Shown: positions 1-9,753, counted from the stretch's first letter. The stretch is DNA of 64,000 nt from Anaerofustis stercorihominis DSM 17244 (GCF_000154825.1 NZ_DS560019.1:248001-312000); one strand, 5' to 3'. The notes: generated by a model from the sequence alone, not told the origin. A program made the numbers and translations.

Positions 1-788
1 TTTATTTTACTGATTTCGTCTATAATATTTTGTCTATATTCATCACAGGTAAGACCATAACTCAGCTGAATAACAATATTTAATTTATCCAAGATGTCAC
101 TGTTAAGCTTAGACAGTTCATTGATAACTCTTAAATGCTGTTGTCTTAAACTTCCGTTATAACCTATAGCGACACTTATTTTATCTTTTTCTATATTAAA
201 GAACTCTTTGCATTCATCTTTTGTCTTATGTTTCTTTTCTTCATCTATAACATCATAAATGGATATACCGAATTTAGCCCTTACTATCTTTTCATTATAA
301 ATATCACCGAAAACCTCATGAAAATAGCTGTCCATACCATCAGAAGAATAAGATATACATTCCGCTTTATCTAAACAAGGTATTGCTTTCATAAGCTGTT
401 CTCTGGTTTTAGAAAGTAAATCAGACCCCCAGTAAGTACAAACTATTTTTTTACCAAATCTGACTATAAACTTATTTAAGAAAGTAATCATAAAGTTACT
501 TGGAACAGAGTGGATATGAATAACATCAAACATACCATTTCCTGCTTCTTTTTTTACTTTCCTAAACATATTCACTAACGTCTTTAACTTTGGTATACGA
601 TCAAATAAAAATGTACCTCTATCTGTTTGTAAAATATTTATATTATGTTTATTATAAAAATCCTTAAAATCTTTATTTATAACACTTTTACTGGCAATAA
701 ATATCTCATTACACTCCTCTAAGAGGATATACTCCGTATATTCCTTGATCCAAAAGGAATTTGCATTACCGATTATCAATATTTTCAT
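1..788 (-). CDS. Glycosyltransferase, 3' end cut by window edge
   Basis: About 262 codons are present from ATG at 788; the stop lies left of the window. The translation begins MKILIIGNANSFWIKEYTEY, a Rossmann-like N-terminus, and carries YWGSDL near residue 120 and a later GYNGSLRQQHL segment. These fit GT-B fold glycosyltransferases of surface-polysaccharide loci. It starts 1 bp after the stop of the wbpE-like aminotransferase, so it is the distal visible gene of the glycan operon. By inference it adds one sugar to a lipid-linked oligosaccharide on the cytoplasmic face of the membrane. Donor and acceptor cannot be read from the sequence. A TDP-Fuc4NAc-transferase-like member is possible, but this is a guess from the QQHL segment. 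Confidence 0.75.
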   Translation of the reverse strand, partial: MKILIIGNANSFWIKEYTEYILLEECNEIFIASKSVINKDFKDFYNKHNINILQTDRGTFLFDRIPKLKTLVNMFRKVKKEAGNGMFDVIHIHSVPSNFMITFLNKFIVRFGKKIVCTYWGSDLLSKTREQLMKAIPCLDKAECISYSSDGMDSYFHEVFGDIYNEKIVRAKFGISIYDVIDEEKKHKTKDECKEFFNIEKDKISVAIGYNGSLRQQHLRVINELSKLNSDILDKLNIVIQLSYGLTCDEYRQNIIDEISKI

Positions 789-1925
789 TTATTTAATTCC
801 GTAAAAAAATTCTTTTATCTTATCGGTTACTCGTAAGATTTCATCATCTTTTAAATAAGGATGCATAGGTAAAGACAAAACGGTATCACAAAGGGAAATG
901 GTATTCTTAAAATCTTCCCCTTTATATTCTAGATAATCAAATGCTTTTTGTTCATGCATTGGTTTCGGATAATAAATCATTGTAGGAATGTCATTATCTT
1001 TTAAATATTTTTGTAAATCGTCTCTGACTTTTTTACTATCCAAAGTAATGGTATACTGAGCGTAACTTGAATAAAATCCTTTAGGTATATACGGAGTTTT
1101 CACCACTCCCTCAAGTTTTTCACTGTACTTATCAGCTACCCTATTTATATCTTTAAGCTCATATTCTCTAAAGGCTTTCAATTTAACAGATAATATTGCC
1201 GCTTGAATGGTATCGAGTCTTGAATTGACACCAATCCTTACATTATCGTATTTCATAGCACCTTTTCCGTGTACTCTGTAAGACTTTAAAAGCTCACATA
1301 TGTTATCATCATCAGTAAAAACAGCACCTCCATCACCGTAGCAACCGAGAGGCTTTGCAGGGAAAAATGAAGTCGTACTTATATCACCGAAACTGCAGGC
1401 TTTTTTACCTTCTATTTCTCCGCCAAAACCCTGAGCACCGTCTTCAAGTATCAAAAGTCCATACTTATCAGCTACTTTTTTTATTTCATTATAATCAGCG
1501 GGCAAACCAAATAAGTCAACTCCAACAACAACTTTTGGATTTAATCTGCCGTCTTTTTTTACTTTCAATACAGCATTTTCAAGGCTCTTTGCAGAAATAT
1601 TAAAAGTATCCTTATCCACATCTACAAATACAGGAGTAGCTCCTATATGAGAAACGACTTCACCTGAAGCAAAGAATGTAAAATCGGGAACAAAAACAGC
1701 GTCGCTCTCTTTTATATACCAAGCCATTAAAGCAAGAGATAAAGCGTCCGTACCGTTTGCACAGCTTACGCAGTGTTTAACTCCGACATATTCAGCAAGC
1801 TCTTTTTCCAATTCCTCTACTTGCTTGCCGCTTATAAAGTTACAATTAGTCATAACTTCAACAACGGCTTTATCTATATCATCTTTTAATACCTTATATT
1901 GTGTTTTTAAATCTCTGAATTCCAT
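789..1925 (-). CDS. wbpE: DegT/DnrJ/EryC1 aminotransferase, WbpE-like
   Basis: PLP-dependent sugar aminotransferase of 378 aa. The PLP lysine is Lys191 in SFFPAKPLGCYGDGG, and the Asp of LILEDGAQ is the usual pyridine-N ligand. In the known WbpA/B/E/D pathway this enzyme puts the 3-amino group on UDP-3-keto-GlcNAcA. The presence of wbpA, wbpB and wbpD on the same transcript is the main reason for that assignment; family membership alone fixes only 'sugar aminotransferase'. ATG at 1925 is preferred over GTG at 1937 because GAGG lies 7 nt upstream and overlaps the stop of the preceding glycosyltransferase gene. A second, distinct family member (pglE) sits upstream in the operon. Confidence 0.88.
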   Translation of the reverse strand: MEFRDLKTQYKVLKDDIDKAVVEVMTNCNFISGKQVEELEKELAEYVGVKHCVSCANGTDALSLALMAWYIKESDAVFVPDFTFFASGEVVSHIGATPVFVDVDKDTFNISAKSLENAVLKVKKDGRLNPKVVVGVDLFGLPADYNEIKKVADKYGLLILEDGAQGFGGEIEGKKACSFGDISTTSFFPAKPLGCYGDGGAVFTDDDNICELLKSYRVHGKGAMKYDNVRIGVNSRLDTIQAAILSVKLKAFREYELKDINRVADKYSEKLEGVVKTPYIPKGFYSSYAQYTITLDSKKVRDDLQKYLKDNDIPTMIYYPKPMHEQKAFDYLEYKGEDFKNTISLCDTVLSLPMHPYLKDDEILRVTDKIKEFFYGIK

Positions 1926-1933
1926 AACTATCC

Positions 1934-3058
1934 TCACTTCAATATATCATCATACAAATCATATAATACTTTTTCATCTATACTCCAGTTAAAATGCTCT
2001 TTTATTGCATCTCTTCCGTTCCTGCCCATTTCCTCGGCTTCTTTTGGATTTTCACTTAAATATTTAATTGCATTTTCTATTTCATCAATATTATCGGAAT
2101 TTACAACAATTCCGAAGTTATATTTTTCAATGACTTCTCTGGCATAAGGATAATCATTACTTATAACGGGAAGTCCCATGGACATAAATTCGTATATTTT
2201 CGTTGATAAATTTGAAAGCACTGCATACTGACCTACATTTAAAAGTACGTTTGCACCTATGGTAGACTCCTTATACATATTTAAAATATCATCTCTGTTT
2301 AAATATCCTCTAAAATCTACACATTCGTATTCTTCTGTCTTTTTAAGTTCTTCTCCATAAGATGCAGGCACAAAATTACCTCCCAAAATAAGTTTTGCAC
2401 CTGATTTATAGCACGCATTTATCAAGTGAGTTATACCTCTGTTATAATTAAGTCCTCCTGCGTAGCAAACAACAGGTTTTGAATAATCTTTTTCCGATTC
2501 TTCATATTTATTATAAAGCTCTTCCAATATAGGAGTATTATTTATATATACACATCGTTTGCTTCTACCCTCAAAAGGATGTTTTCCGAACATCGGACAA
2601 GGAAATATTAATCCATCTATTTTCTTGCTCACTTTACTCTCATAACTTTTGAATATTTTTGAAATAAATCCTCTCAAAAACTTAGGGATATAATACTTTT
2701 CTTTTATCTGCTCACTGTAATTCTCATGACTGTCAAATATAACCTTTTTCCCCTTTTTCTTAAGCTTCAGACCATAAGGAAGAAGTTCGGGGTCATGAAA
2801 ATGATAAATATCCGCATTTATCTCAAGAGCCTTTTTGTAGATGTCTTTAGCAGTGAATAACATTCTGGATATCCTGCCTCTGTTATTCGTTCCTATTCCC
2901 ACTATATGAACATTCTTACTCTCGTAACTTTTTCCTTTTGCAACCAAATATACTTCATACTCTTCTTTTTTAGCCAATGAGACACATTCTTTTTCAAATA
3001 TCCTGACATCAGTGGATTTATGTGCACTTGTCATATGACAAACTTTAATCATTATCAT
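1934..3058 (-). CDS. Glycosyltransferase family 4
   Basis: 374 aa, full length for a GT4 enzyme. It opens with MIMIKVCHMTSAH and a Rossmann-type N-domain. The C-domain contains VCYAGGLNYNRGI and KIYEFMSMGLPVISND, matching the nucleotide-sugar-binding region of GT-B retaining transferases. It lies between wbpD (2 bp gap) and wbpE (8 bp gap), so it is translationally packed with the diacetamido-glucuronic acid genes. It may transfer that sugar or the next one; this is inference from position. A second in-frame ATG two codons in (3052) has an equally plausible ribosome binding site. No transmembrane segment is visible, so a peripheral membrane location is likely. Confidence 0.85.
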   Translation of the reverse strand: MIMIKVCHMTSAHKSTDVRIFEKECVSLAKKEEYEVYLVAKGKSYESKNVHIVGIGTNNRGRISRMLFTAKDIYKKALEINADIYHFHDPELLPYGLKLKKKGKKVIFDSHENYSEQIKEKYYIPKFLRGFISKIFKSYESKVSKKIDGLIFPCPMFGKHPFEGRSKRCVYINNTPILEELYNKYEESEKDYSKPVVCYAGGLNYNRGITHLINACYKSGAKLILGGNFVPASYGEELKKTEEYECVDFRGYLNRDDILNMYKESTIGANVLLNVGQYAVLSNLSTKIYEFMSMGLPVISNDYPYAREVIEKYNFGIVVNSDNIDEIENAIKYLSENPKEAEEMGRNGRDAIKEHFNWSIDEKVLYDLYDDILK

Positions 3059-3060
3059 TC

Positions 3061-3621
3061 CTACCTTTTTATAAGTCCATTGCTTCCTTTTTTGTATTTT
3101 CTATTACAAGAACATGCTAAATTTTCATCGAGTATATTTCCGCACTCGCATACCCAGCCTATTTGTTTAGCGGGAACGCCCGCAAATAAAGCATGATCGG
3201 GAACATCTTTCGTAACTACAGCCCCGGAAGCAATCATACACCATTTACCTAAGCTATGACCGCAAACTATTGTTGCATTTGCTCCTACTGTTGAACCTGT
3301 ATCCAAAATTGTTTTTTTATACCCCAAAGGCCCCTTTGGATACTTTGCTCTCGGAGTCAAATCATTGGTAAATACCATAGAAGGACCGCAGAACACATGA
3401 TCTTTAAGTTCCACTCCTTCATAAATAGACACATTATTTTGAACCTTACACCCGTTACCTATGACTACATTGTTCGAGACGTTGACGTTTTGTCCGAAAG
3501 AACAGTTTTCGCCAATCCTTGCTCCCTTTTGTATATGGCAAAAATGCCATACCTTGGTATTTTTACCAATTATGACATCTTCATCCACATAGCTTGATTC
3601 ATGAACAAAATAATCGCTCAT
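3061..3621 (-). CDS. wbpD: UDP-3-amino-sugar N-acetyltransferase, WbpD-like
   Basis: 186-aa left-handed beta-helix acetyltransferase. Hexapeptide repeats run from about residue 10 to 150 ([41 protein letters not shown]). A short Cys-rich tail (WVCECG...CSC) is a feature I associate with WbpD/WlbB-type enzymes. Known role: acetyl-CoA-dependent N-acetylation of UDP-GlcNAc3NA to UDP-GlcNAc(3NAc)A. The start codon abuts the stop of the wbpB-like gene with no spacer, and the next gene starts 2 bp after its stop. Together with wbpA, wbpB and wbpE it completes the four-step route. No wbpI-type 2-epimerase is visible, so the gluco form may be the end product. Confidence 0.88.
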   Translation of the reverse strand: MSDYFVHESSYVDEDVIIGKNTKVWHFCHIQKGARIGENCSFGQNVNVSNNVVIGNGCKVQNNVSIYEGVELKDHVFCGPSMVFTNDLTPRAKYPKGPLGYKKTILDTGSTVGANATIVCGHSLGKWCMIASGAVVTKDVPDHALFAGVPAKQIGWVCECGNILDENLACSCNRKYKKGSNGLIKR

Positions 3622-4695
3622 TTAAAATTCGCCTTTCATATCTATACTTGAAAAATCTTTTAAAGGAAGTTTTACCGCTCTTCCTTCTTTTTGTGATTTA
3701 TATACGCTTAAAACTAGTTCAAGAGCATTCCTTCCCGCTACGGCGTCTACATATGGTTTTCTGTCTTCTTTAATAGCGTTCATTACATCTTTGAATAAAG
3801 AAGTATGCCCGTTTCCGTAAACGTTGCTGGTTGCTTCTTCCAAACCTTTATTCCTGCTGTCTTCTTCGGTTTCATCTTTAAAATCCCAAACATCTATATT
3901 ATTTGTAGATTTTCCTCCGAGCTTTACAGTTCCGTTTTCCCCGAACAAATAAAGCGTTTCTTCAAGATTTTTAGGATACACATTTGTGGTTCCTTCTATA
4001 GTACCAACGGCACCGTTTTTAAATTTAACTACAGCCATACCAATGTCTTCCGCTTCGAGATAATCGTGAAACTGTTGTTTCGTTACTCCGTAAACCTCTT
4101 CGATTTCATCTCCCAGCATCCATCTGAGTAAATCTATACCGTGAATACACTGGTTCATTAATGCTCCGCCGTCTTCAGCCCATGTGCCTCTCCAAGGAGC
4201 CTGCTCGTAATAATCCTTGTTTCTGTTCCATCTTACATGAATAGAACCGTGAGAAAGTTTTCCGAACCTGCCCGCTTCGAGAGCATTTCTCATCTCTTGA
4301 ACGGCAATATTAAACCTGTTTTGATGACATGCGGATACTTTTACATTTTTCTCATTTGAACGTCTTATTATCTCATCAGCGTCTTTAATGCTCATCGCCA
4401 TAGGTTTTTCAATTATTACATTTATACCTTTATCAATCAAATATAAAGCAATCTCGGCATGTGAACCGCTTTCGGTAGCAATACTCACAAGCTCGGGCTT
4501 GATTTCCTCAACCATAACTTTATAATCATTATACCTTTTTATACTTTTATCACTTTGCAAATCATGCTTTGAAAGGACTTCTTCCATTCTTTCATCTAAA
4601 ATATCACATACAGCAGCTATTTCCAATTCATTATTAACAGCAGCTTTGATATGGTTGGTAGAAATCCTGCCGCAGCCTATTAACGCATATTTCAT
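3622..4695 (-). CDS. wbpB: UDP-sugar 3-dehydrogenase, WbpB-like (Gfo/Idh/MocA)
   Basis: 357-aa NAD(P)-dependent oxidoreductase. The Rossmann motif ALIGCGRIS is at residues 4-12 and the family EKP motif at 96-98 (IIEKPMAMS). Later conserved stretches include HVRWNRNKDYY and GGALMNQCIHGIDLLRW. The known WbpB reaction oxidises C3 of UDP-GlcNAcA, giving the 3-keto substrate of WbpE. The N-terminus is well supported: AGGAG lies about 7 nt before the ATG. It is 19 bp downstream of wbpA and flush against wbpD. Substrate assignment comes from the gene set; Gfo/Idh/MocA membership alone would not give it. Confidence 0.88.
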   Translation of the reverse strand: MKYALIGCGRISTNHIKAAVNNELEIAAVCDILDERMEEVLSKHDLQSDKSIKRYNDYKVMVEEIKPELVSIATESGSHAEIALYLIDKGINVIIEKPMAMSIKDADEIIRRSNEKNVKVSACHQNRFNIAVQEMRNALEAGRFGKLSHGSIHVRWNRNKDYYEQAPWRGTWAEDGGALMNQCIHGIDLLRWMLGDEIEEVYGVTKQQFHDYLEAEDIGMAVVKFKNGAVGTIEGTTNVYPKNLEETLYLFGENGTVKLGGKSTNNIDVWDFKDETEEDSRNKGLEEATSNVYGNGHTSLFKDVMNAIKEDRKPYVDAVAGRNALELVLSVYKSQKEGRAVKLPLKDFSSIDMKGEF

Positions 4696-4714
4696 ATCTA
4701 TTCTCCTAAATATT

Positions 4715-6028
4715 TTATAAAACTTCCAAATTATCTCTGTTTTTAATATCTTTCATTACATTCTTTGTATCAAAAATAGCTTTAGCATTGTTACTTACCA
4801 TTTCATAATCCACATTACTGTGAGCGGTAGTTATCATTATCAAATCATAAGAAGATATTATTTTTTCATCTATCTTATCTATTCCCTTTTTGCTCTTTCC
4901 TTCATGCTTATATTCGCTGATAAAAGGGTCATAAAAATCTACATCAGCACCATTTTCCCCCAGTATGTCTATAACACTAAGCGCAGGAGATTCTCGGTAG
5001 TCATCTATATCCTGCTTGTATGCAACCCCCATAACAAGTACTTTTGATGTACTTAAAGCCTTACCGTGTCTGTTAAGTATTTTCATTGCTCTTTCCACAC
5101 AGTACTCAGGCATTTTATCGTTTATCATCATAGAGCTTTCGATCATGGAAGTATGAAAACCATACTCTCTTGCTTTCCAAGACAAATAATATGGGTCTAA
5201 AGGAATACAATGTCCACCAAGTCCCGGTCCCGGATAAAAAGCCTGAAAGCCGTAAGGTTTCGTCTTTGCAGCGTCAATAACTTCCCAAAGACTTATCCCC
5301 ATTTCGTGACAAAGCATTGCAAGCTCATTTACAAGACCTATATTTATGTTTCTGTAAGTATTTTCGAGTATCTTTTCCATTTCCGCAACCGCAGGAGATG
5401 AAACGGTATGAATGTCGCTTTCCAAAACCGCACTGTACATTGCCGCAATCACTTCTGTCGCATCTTTACCTATCGCTCCCACAACTTTCGGAGTGTTTTT
5501 GGTTTTATAAATAAGGTTACCGGGGTCTACTCTTTCAGGAGAAAATCCAAGATAAAAATCTTCGCCGCATTTAAGTCCCGAGCCTTCTTCCAGAATAGGC
5601 TTAATAAGCTCTTCCGTAGTTCCCGGATAAGTAGTCGATTCCAATACTACCATTGTACCTTTTGTTAAATACTTTGATATTTCTATTGTAGAGCTTTTGA
5701 CATAAGAAATATCAGGCTGCTGATGTTTATCCAGAGGAGTCGGTACGCATATAGCAATAAAATCAACATCTTTTACGAAACTGAAATCGGTTGTGGCAGA
5801 TATCATTTTATTTTCTGTCAACTTCTTTAAATCACTGTCAACAACATCTCCGATATAGTTCTCGCCATTGTTTACCATATCCACTTTCTGAGACTGAACA
5901 TCAAAGCCTATGGTCTTATATCCGGCTTTGGCTTTTTCAACTGCCAAAGGCAGCCCTACATATCCAAGTCCGACTACTCCCACTATTATTTCTTTATTCT
6001 CGATCTTTTTTAATAATTCATTTTTCAT
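4715..6028 (-). CDS. wbpA: UDP-N-acetylglucosamine 6-dehydrogenase, WbpA-like
   Basis: 437-aa nucleotide-sugar dehydrogenase. NAD-binding VVGLGYVGLPLA lies near residue 20; the catalytic cysteine is Cys274 in GLGGHCIPLDPYY. The EIIVGVVGLGYVGLPLAVEK opening and overall length fit the WbpA/TviB branch, which oxidises UDP-GlcNAc to UDP-GlcNAcA, rather than UDP-glucose dehydrogenase. The GTG at 6037 could extend it by three residues, but AGGGTG is correctly placed for the ATG at 6028. It is followed within 20 bp by wbpB and preceded 15 bp upstream by a glycosyltransferase, and begins the diacetamido-glucuronic acid block of the operon. Confidence 0.9.
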   Translation of the reverse strand: MKNELLKKIENKEIIVGVVGLGYVGLPLAVEKAKAGYKTIGFDVQSQKVDMVNNGENYIGDVVDSDLKKLTENKMISATTDFSFVKDVDFIAICVPTPLDKHQQPDISYVKSSTIEISKYLTKGTMVVLESTTYPGTTEELIKPILEEGSGLKCGEDFYLGFSPERVDPGNLIYKTKNTPKVVGAIGKDATEVIAAMYSAVLESDIHTVSSPAVAEMEKILENTYRNINIGLVNELAMLCHEMGISLWEVIDAAKTKPYGFQAFYPGPGLGGHCIPLDPYYLSWKAREYGFHTSMIESSMMINDKMPEYCVERAMKILNRHGKALSTSKVLVMGVAYKQDIDDYRESPALSVIDILGENGADVDFYDPFISEYKHEGKSKKGIDKIDEKIISSYDLIMITTAHSNVDYEMVSNNAKAIFDTKNVMKDIKNRDNLEVL

Positions 6029-6043
6029 ATTTTTCACCCTGCT

Positions 6044-7303
6044 TTACCTAACTACATAATCTATTATATCAATCAATTTATCCGTAAGTTTATCAAAACT
6101 GAATTCTTCACTTGCAATTACTGAGCTCTCACATAATTTGGAATACTTCTCTTTATCGGATATTATTTTATTTTCTATATCATCACAGTATTTATTAAGG
6201 TCATTGTACTTTTTACATATCCCTATATTATTATCTTCAATTAAATTGAATTCTCCGAGATTATAATTTGCACATACGGGTTTACCGCTTGCCATATATT
6301 CAAAAAGCTTATTCCAGCTCACTCCGTATGCTCCTATATTTCCGGATATCCCGCTGATTAAATTCAAATCACTCTTGGATAATATAAAAGGAATATACTT
6401 CTTTTCCACTCTTCCCTTAAATACTACATTATCCAAAGATAATTTTTGTGCTACTTCTTCTAGAGATTCTTTTCTGGGACCGTCACCGTAAATTATAAAC
6501 TTGATATTATCTAAATGCTTATCCTTATAAATCTTTGCCATATCAAGGATTTCATCTACATTATTTACATCCCTTATGGAGCCTGCATATACTATTTTGA
6601 ATAGATTTTCATTATTTAAATCTTCATCTTTAAAAGTATATTTATTTTTATTATCTTCAAATTCCTCAAGGTCTACTCCGTTATTGATATAAAAGACTTT
6701 CTTTAAAGGAATAGCTTCTGTCCAGTTCCTGTCTTTTATATAATTTTCTCCGCCGGGAATAGTAAAAAGAACCGCATCGGACTTTTTATAAATCCACTTT
6801 TCTCCTTTGTAGAGAACCTTTGCTATGATACTCTTTCTTTTTATTATACCATATTCCACTAAACTTTCGGGCCATAAATCCCTAACTTCACTTATACAAG
6901 GGATATTATTAAATTTCTTTTTGATTTTAATTCCCGCAACAAGAGCCAGAGGATGAACGGAAGAAGCATATATAACATCGGGTTTACCTTCTTTTTTTAT
7001 ATACTCACTTACCGCTTTCTTAACATTTTTATAATATGAAAGCATATTTTTTATTCTTGAAACTCCGTTTCCCATATAAGGAGTAGTTTCAACAAAAACA
7101 TAAGGAACCTCATCTTTACCTTTTTTCTCTATATATAAATTATTATTTAAATCAATAATTTCATCACTGTTATGAATGGTGCTGGCACAAAAAATCTTAA
7201 CTTCATGACCTTTTTTAATTAAATACTTTGCAAAGCTCTGATGTCTCCCCGACTCATCAAAATACATATTGGTTGCATAATGATTTAAAATCCATACTTT
7301 CAT
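6044..7303 (-). CDS. Glycosyltransferase family 4, WbuB-like
   Basis: 419 aa with the long N-domain typical of WbuB-like GT4 enzymes (MKVWILNHYATN, ESGRHQSFAKYL, EVRDLWPESLVEYG). The C-domain contains IVYAGSIRDVNN and NKLFEYMASGKPVCAN, the usual donor-site region. It follows the pglF-E-C-D genes and precedes wbpA, so by position it could add the second sugar to a lipid-linked diacetamido-trideoxyhexose; the real order of transfer is unknown. It is separated from pglD by 20 bp and from wbpA by 15 bp. No signal peptide or convincing transmembrane helix is seen. Confidence 0.85.
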   Translation of the reverse strand: MKVWILNHYATNMYFDESGRHQSFAKYLIKKGHEVKIFCASTIHNSDEIIDLNNNLYIEKKGKDEVPYVFVETTPYMGNGVSRIKNMLSYYKNVKKAVSEYIKKEGKPDVIYASSVHPLALVAGIKIKKKFNNIPCISEVRDLWPESLVEYGIIKRKSIIAKVLYKGEKWIYKKSDAVLFTIPGGENYIKDRNWTEAIPLKKVFYINNGVDLEEFEDNKNKYTFKDEDLNNENLFKIVYAGSIRDVNNVDEILDMAKIYKDKHLDNIKFIIYGDGPRKESLEEVAQKLSLDNVVFKGRVEKKYIPFILSKSDLNLISGISGNIGAYGVSWNKLFEYMASGKPVCANYNLGEFNLIEDNNIGICKKYNDLNKYCDDIENKIISDKEKYSKLCESSVIASEEFSFDKLTDKLIDIIDYVVR

Positions 7304-7323
7304 ATATTTTTTACCCCAAATGA

Positions 7324-7938
7324 TTACTTTATTTTTCTTAAAGGATTTCCGACATAAATTCCTTTTTCTTTAACGTTGTTTATCACGACACTTCCGACAC
7401 CGATAATAATATCTTTACCTATCGATATATTATTCTTAACGGAAGTTGCGACTCCAATCCAAGTCCTGTTTCCGACATTTACTGTCCCACCCATATGCAC
7501 TCCGGGAGATAAATGAACAAAATCTCCGATATTACTGTCATGATCTATAGTAGAAGAAGTATTTATTATGGAATGCTTTCCTATTTTGGTACCGCTGTTT
7601 ATAACACTACCACCCATTATAACACTACCCTTATCGATATTTACATCTTCCCCGATTACAGCAGATGGATGAATAAAGGTAGTATAATCAAGCTTATATT
7701 CCTTAGAAATCTTTTCTCTTACTTCATTATTTCCTATAGCAATAACAAATTTAGTATCTTTATTATATTTTAAAGCGTCCTTAACTTTACCGACTACTTT
7801 ACAAGATAAAATTTCACTGCCGATGTCTAAATTGTCATCTAAAATTTCAATTTCAGATGCTTCATATCCGTTGTTCTTTATAATGTCTATAACGACTTTG
7901 GAATGTCCGCCTCCGCCTATAACAATCACTTTATTCAT
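7324..7938 (-). CDS. pglD: Sugar O/N-acetyltransferase, PglD/NeuD family
   Basis: 204 aa from ATG 7938. An N-terminal Rossmann-like UDP-sugar domain (VIVIGGGGHSKVVIDII) is followed by hexapeptide repeats. His133 in STIDHDSNIGDF aligns with the catalytic base of PglD. Known role: acetyl-CoA-dependent acetylation of the 4-amino group of UDP-4-amino-trideoxyhexose, giving UDP-diacetamidobacillosamine. The longer reading from 7959 lies inside pglC and lacks a ribosome binding site. The chosen start overlaps the pglC stop by 8 bp, implying translational coupling. Neighbouring pglE and pglF supply its substrate. NeuD-type sialic acid O-acetyltransferase is the alternative, but no sialic acid genes are present. 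Confidence 0.87.
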   Translation of the reverse strand: MNKVIVIGGGGHSKVVIDIIKNNGYEASEIEILDDNLDIGSEILSCKVVGKVKDALKYNKDTKFVIAIGNNEVREKISKEYKLDYTTFIHPSAVIGEDVNIDKGSVIMGGSVINSGTKIGKHSIINTSSTIDHDSNIGDFVHLSPGVHMGGTVNVGNRTWIGVATSVKNNISIGKDIIIGVGSVVINNVKEKGIYVGNPLRKIK

Positions 7939-8584
7939 TAAGAGATTTCTCCAAGTCAATATTTTTAGAACCTTTAAATTCTTCCATCGTAACCGAAGTT
8001 CCGCTGTCGATACCTTCTTTTACAAATACTTTTTTTATCGTTTTAAAGAATATAAATATATCCATTAACAATGAAGCATTATTCACATAAAATATATCAA
8101 GTTCAAACTTCTCTTCCCAGCTTATTGCATTCCTACCGTTGACCTGTGCATATCCCGTAAGTCCAGGCTTAACATCATGCCTATGGGCTTGTCTTTCATT
8201 ATATAAAGGCAAATACTTGACTAAAAGAGGTCTGGGTCCTACTATACTCATATCGCCTTTTAATATATTAAACATCTCGGGAAGTTCATCAAGACTGGTC
8301 GATCTCAGCATTTTACCAAACTTTGTAAGTCTTATCCCATCATCTAAAAGTTCTCCGTTTTCGTCTCTTTCATCGGTCATGGTCCTAAATTTATACATCA
8401 TAAATATTTTTCCATTAAGCCCAGGTCTCGCCTGCCTAAAAAGGATCGGAGAACCAATGTTTACTCTGACCAAAAATGATACTATTAATAAAACGGGACT
8501 TAAAATAATGATACCGCAAAGTGATAATATAAAATCAATAATGCGTTTTATATATTTATCATAAAAAGTACGTTTTCCAATCAT
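7931..8584 (-). CDS. pglC: Undecaprenyl-phosphate phosphosugar transferase, PglC-like
   Basis: 217-aa bacterial sugar transferase of the small monotopic PglC type. One hydrophobic N-terminal segment (about residues 15-37) is followed by the catalytic domain with RQARPGLNGKIF, KFRTM, SLDELPEMFNIL and VGPRPLL. It should transfer phospho-sugar from UDP-diacetamido-trideoxyhexose to undecaprenyl phosphate, the first membrane-committed step of glycan assembly. ATG 8584 lies 2 bp after the pglE stop; an in-frame TTG at 8596 would overlap pglE and has no better ribosome binding site. The 3' end overlaps pglD by 8 bp. Its presence argues for diNAcBac-type initiation of the repeat unit. Confidence 0.9.
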   Translation of the reverse strand: MIGKRTFYDKYIKRIIDFILSLCGIIILSPVLLIVSFLVRVNIGSPILFRQARPGLNGKIFMMYKFRTMTDERDENGELLDDGIRLTKFGKMLRSTSLDELPEMFNILKGDMSIVGPRPLLVKYLPLYNERQAHRHDVKPGLTGYAQVNGRNAISWEEKFELDIFYVNNASLLMDIFIFFKTIKKVFVKEGIDSGTSVTMEEFKGSKNIDLEKSLNE

Positions 8585-8586
8585 AA

Positions 8587-9738
8587 TTAATCCCAAAGAG
8601 TCTTTATAATATTACTTACCCTTTCCATATCTTCCTTTGTCATTTTTGTATCGGAAGGAAGACAAACTCCATTATTAAATATGTACTCCCCTACACCGCC
8701 GTTGTCGATATAATCATATTTTTCAAAGAAAGGCTGTTTATGCATAGGGTTCCAAACGTGTCTTGCTTCTATATTGTTTTCTTCAAGCTTTAATATTACA
8801 TCCAAAGGTTTTACCTTTGAATTTTCATCTATCAATATGGTAGACAACCAACAATTACATCTGGTATCTTCATCATTTATAGGCATCATCTCGATATCAG
8901 AAATATCCTTAAATGCTTCTTTATAATGAAAATAAATTTCTCTTTTTTTTTCAACTCTTTTATCTAAAACTTTAAGCTGTCCCCTACCTATACCCGCGAC
9001 GATATTACTCATCCTATAATTGTATCCTACTTCTTTATGATAGTAATACCTTTTATTTTCTCTTGCCTGTGTAGATAAAAATCTCGCTCTTGCGGCTTTT
9101 TCTTTGCTGTCGGATGTATTAACAAGAAGCATACCTCCCCCCGAAGAAGTGATTATCTTATTTCCGTTAAAAGATAAGATACCATAATCTCCGAATGTTC
9201 CAGTCATCCTTCCTTTATATATACTTCCCAAACTTTCCGCCGCATCTTCAACAATAGGAGTATCATATTTCTTGCATATTTCAGCTATTTCGTCTATTTT
9301 TGCACAAATACCGTATAAGTGTACAACAATTACCGCCTTTGGCTTAATACCTTTTTCTTTATATTTTTCAAAAGCGGTTTCCAAAGCCTTGGGGCTCATA
9401 TTCCAAGTATCCCTGTCGCTGTCTATAAAAACAGGCGTTGCATTTTCATATATTATAGGATTTGCACTCGCCGAAAAAGTCAGACTTTGGCAAAATACTA
9501 TATCGCTCTTTTTTACTTCCAACAGTTTAAGAGCCAAATGAATTGCTGAAGTTCCCGAAACCAATGCAGCGGCATCTTTTGCTCCGGTAACTTCACATAT
9601 TTCCTTTTCAAAATTATTTACATTTTCTCCAAGAGGTGCTATCCAATTTGTATCGAAGGCTTCTTTTATATATCCCTGCTCATACCCTTCATCACTCATA
9701 TGTGGTGAAGCTAAAAAAATTCTTTCCTTATTTCCCAT
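8587..9738 (-). CDS. pglE: UDP-4-keto-6-deoxy-GlcNAc 4-aminotransferase, PglE-like
   Basis: 383-aa DegT-family aminotransferase. The opening RIFLASPHMSDEGYEQGYIK and the PLP lysine Lys194 in LSFNGNKIITSSGGG are typical of PglE. In the known pathway it transfers an amino group from glutamate to C4 of the 4-keto sugar made by PglF. It is 15 bp from the polymerase gene upstream and 2 bp from pglC, and GGGAG precedes its ATG. It is clearly different in sequence from the wbpE-like aminotransferase at 789-1925, which fits two separate amino sugars. The exact sugar configuration is inferred from gene context. Confidence 0.88.
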   Translation of the reverse strand: MGNKERIFLASPHMSDEGYEQGYIKEAFDTNWIAPLGENVNNFEKEICEVTGAKDAAALVSGTSAIHLALKLLEVKKSDIVFCQSLTFSASANPIIYENATPVFIDSDRDTWNMSPKALETAFEKYKEKGIKPKAVIVVHLYGICAKIDEIAEICKKYDTPIVEDAAESLGSIYKGRMTGTFGDYGILSFNGNKIITSSGGGMLLVNTSDSKEKAARARFLSTQARENKRYYYHKEVGYNYRMSNIVAGIGRGQLKVLDKRVEKKREIYFHYKEAFKDISDIEMMPINDEDTRCNCWLSTILIDENSKVKPLDVILKLEENNIEARHVWNPMHKQPFFEKYDYIDNGGVGEYIFNNGVCLPSDTKMTKEDMERVSNIIKTLWD

Positions 9739-9753
9739 TTTTAACTCCCATAT

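Noticed and set aside
8139-8564. 141-aa open frame antisense to pglC
   Set aside because: Shadow of the phosphoglycosyl transferase; no supporting signal.
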